DNA of 64,000 bases from Bacillus sp. JCM 19058 (GTDB lineage: Bacteria > Bacillota > Bacilli > Bacillales_H > Bacillaceae_D), in NCBI GenBank assembly GCA_001310555.1, contig BAXO01000007.1, positions 25,530-89,529 of the forward strand, read 5' to 3'. Below, one piece after another: positions 62,792 to 64,000 of this stretch (position 1 is its first letter; each line of letters opens with the position of its first letter). The notes beneath the pieces are model-generated. The model made no database searches. It was not told the origin of the DNA and was given only the letters and a program-made list of their open reading frames with translations. Both the position numbers and the translations under genes were made by a program.

Positions 62792-63841
62792 TTATTTTTC
62801 TTTGCTTTGTTGATATTGACCGTATAATTGTCCGCATGCTGCATCAATCTCGACGCCAAATGACTGACGTACCGTTACCTTCAATCCTCCCTCCTTTAGC
62901 TGCCTATAAAATAAATTTACTTCTCGCTCATTAGGACGACCGAAGGCTTCAGGAGCTCCAATGGCCGGATTATAACGGATTAAATTTATATGGTACAGCT
63001 GCTTTAAGCTAGCTCTTTTCTTTAAAATTGAAATCAATTCGTTAGCGTGGTCAAGCGTATCATTGACACCGGGTAAAAGTACATAAGCAAGATATACTTT
63101 CCTCTTCGTTATTTTCACATGGTCATCCAGCACTTCCATAACATCTGTCAATGAATACCTTTTATTGATTGGCATCAGTTCACTTCTCTGCTCATGGAAA
63201 GGGGTATGAAGAGAAAACGTTAGATTTACCTGTGGAAATTCCCTCGTTAACTTTTGGATTCCAGGAATAATCCCAATCGTTGATACCGTTATTCTGCGCG
63301 CACTCAAACCAAACAGGTCGGGATGGACCAAGGTTTTAAGCGCGATAAAGGTTTGAGGATTGGCCAAAGCCTCTCCCATTCCCATAAAGGATATGCTATC
63401 AATCGAGCGATGCTGAAATAAAAAAATATAATATTTGATCGGTTATTTCATCAGCAGTCAGGTTTTTGTTTAAGCCAAGTGCTCCAGTGGCACAAAATTG
63501 CAAGCAAATCCACACCCAGACTGAGAAGAAATACAGAACGATTCCCACCCTTTTCGATATTTCATCGCAACCGCCTCGACCTTGCTACCGCCTGGTATTT
63601 CAAATAATACTTTTTCCGCTTGGGTTGAAGCTGTCTGTAAAACCGGAGTGATCTCGAGGACACTCTTTCCAAAATGCTCAATAAACCTCGCCCTTAACGA
63701 TTTTGGCAGCACTGTCATTTGTTCAAATTCATTTACTTTTTGTTTAAAAGTTGCTTGTAAAATTTGTTTGTATCGAAACGTTGGCTGATTTTCCTCTTCA
63801 AGAAATTGCCGGATACGATCGTATTTTGTTTGTTTCATCAT
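62792..63841 (-). CDS. cfr: Cfr/Clb-family radical-SAM 23S rRNA (adenine2503-C8)-methyltransferase, frameshifted
   Basis: The radical-SAM cluster CGFACNFCATG is present once a T is restored near 63476. The first catalytic Cys is in GWESFCISSQSGC and the second in DAACGQLYG near the C-terminus. ISFMGMGEALANPQ, RRITVSTIGIIPGI, VNLTFSLHTP and AYVLLPGVNDTLDHANELIS follow Cfr more closely than housekeeping RlmN. A T7 near 63425 should be T6. Length is about 349 residues, as in Cfr. Cfr-type enzymes methylate A2503 at C8 and give resistance to phenicols, lincosamides, oxazolidinones, pleuromutilins and streptogramin A. Chromosomal Bacillus versions are known as Clb, including one from B. clausii. 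AAGGAG lies five bases before the ATG. Confidence 0.85.
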
Positions 63842-63937
63842 CCGTTCTCCTTTTTATTGTAAATGTGATGTTCTGGTCATTAAAATTAAGGTTCTTTTTG
63901 CTCGTTTTAGTCAAATCAGATCAAGGAGGCTAGCACC

Positions 63938-64000
63938 TTGGCCACACGTGATTTAATCAATGCAAACATTATGATGGGCGATCAACTCTTTGAATGAATA
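63938..64000 (+). CDS. Start of a gene running off the right edge
   Basis: A strong AAGGAGG lies eight bases before TTG at 63938. The frame begins MATRDLINANIMMGDQLFE and then meets TGA three bases before the window end. Given the frequency of frameshifts the stop may not be real. The family is not recognised. Confidence 0.35.

Noticed and set aside
1..64000. CRISPR arrays, tRNA or rRNA genes, insertion sequences, prophage genes
   Set aside because: No regularly spaced repeats, cloverleaf-like or rRNA-like stretches, transposase motifs or phage structural genes were seen in reading the window.

Overview
The window reads as chromosomal DNA from a spore-forming, Gram-positive member of the Bacillaceae. 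The signs are strong GGAGG-type ribosome binding sites with ATG, TTG and GTG starts, spore genes (a CotF-type coat protein; tlp with a sigma-G-like promoter), a bacillopeptidase F, YtpB, and sugar ABC importers that lack their own ATPase. An Erm(D)/Erm(34)-type rRNA methylase and a Cfr/Clb-type methylase lie in one stretch, which is best known from the Bacillus (Shouchella) clausii group. That placement is inference. I see no rRNA, tRNA, CRISPR array, transposase or prophage.

A property of the whole window must be kept in mind. Most long genes are split by single-base shifts, very often in A or T runs, yet the protein family continues in the next frame with no loss. I therefore give full-length extents and call these genes CDS with a frameshift, not pseudogenes. 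Uncorrected indels in the assembly are the simplest explanation. About a dozen genes are intact.

Layout. 1-1.4 kb: end of an alpha/beta hydrolase and allD (ureidoglycolate dehydrogenase). 2-6.3 kb: Na+/Ca2+ exchanger, AviRa-like rRNA methylase, ytpB terpene synthase, GNAT. 6.7-20 kb, mostly on the minus strand: two sugar-uptake modules. The first has a LacI repressor, glycogen-debranching-type hydrolase, binding protein and two permeases. The second has a BadF-type sugar kinase, GH4 phospho-glycosidase, binding protein and two permeases, with a divergent GntR regulator. 20-26.3 kb: GNAT, a small heme-copper-oxidase-like membrane protein with a 31-residue partner, a TetR/DUF6526 divergon with paired operators, and an R2lox oxidase beside a LuxR regulator. 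26.7-29.6 kb: CotF, an Aquifex-type aconitase and a tiny zinc-finger protein. 29.6-32.1 kb: a UvrA-like ATPase.

32.7-39.3 kb: a large secreted GH123/DUF4091-type protein with F5/8C and FIMAH domains, an orphan lipoprotein binding protein and an AraC regulator. 39.9-45.1 kb: chemotaxis receptor, GNAT, erm with an attenuator-like leader, and a membrane-anchored amidohydrolase. 45.8-49.9 kb: an operon of ABC exporter (ATPase and two permeases) plus histidine kinase and response regulator, laid out like linearmycin-resistance (Lnr) systems. 50.2-54.2 kb: THUMP methyltransferase, tlp and a YhcYZ-like two-component system. 55-57.6 kb: type I phosphodiesterase, DMT transporter and a small SDR-like protein. 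57.9-62.2 kb: bpr. 62.8-63.8 kb: the cfr-like gene.

Taken together the region is rich in intrinsic antibiotic resistance (AviRa-like, Erm, Cfr-like, UvrA-like and Lnr-like functions) and in polysaccharide uptake. The most unusual regulatory element I see is the erm leader, which has two intrinsic terminators, short ORFs and a long-range complementary segment.
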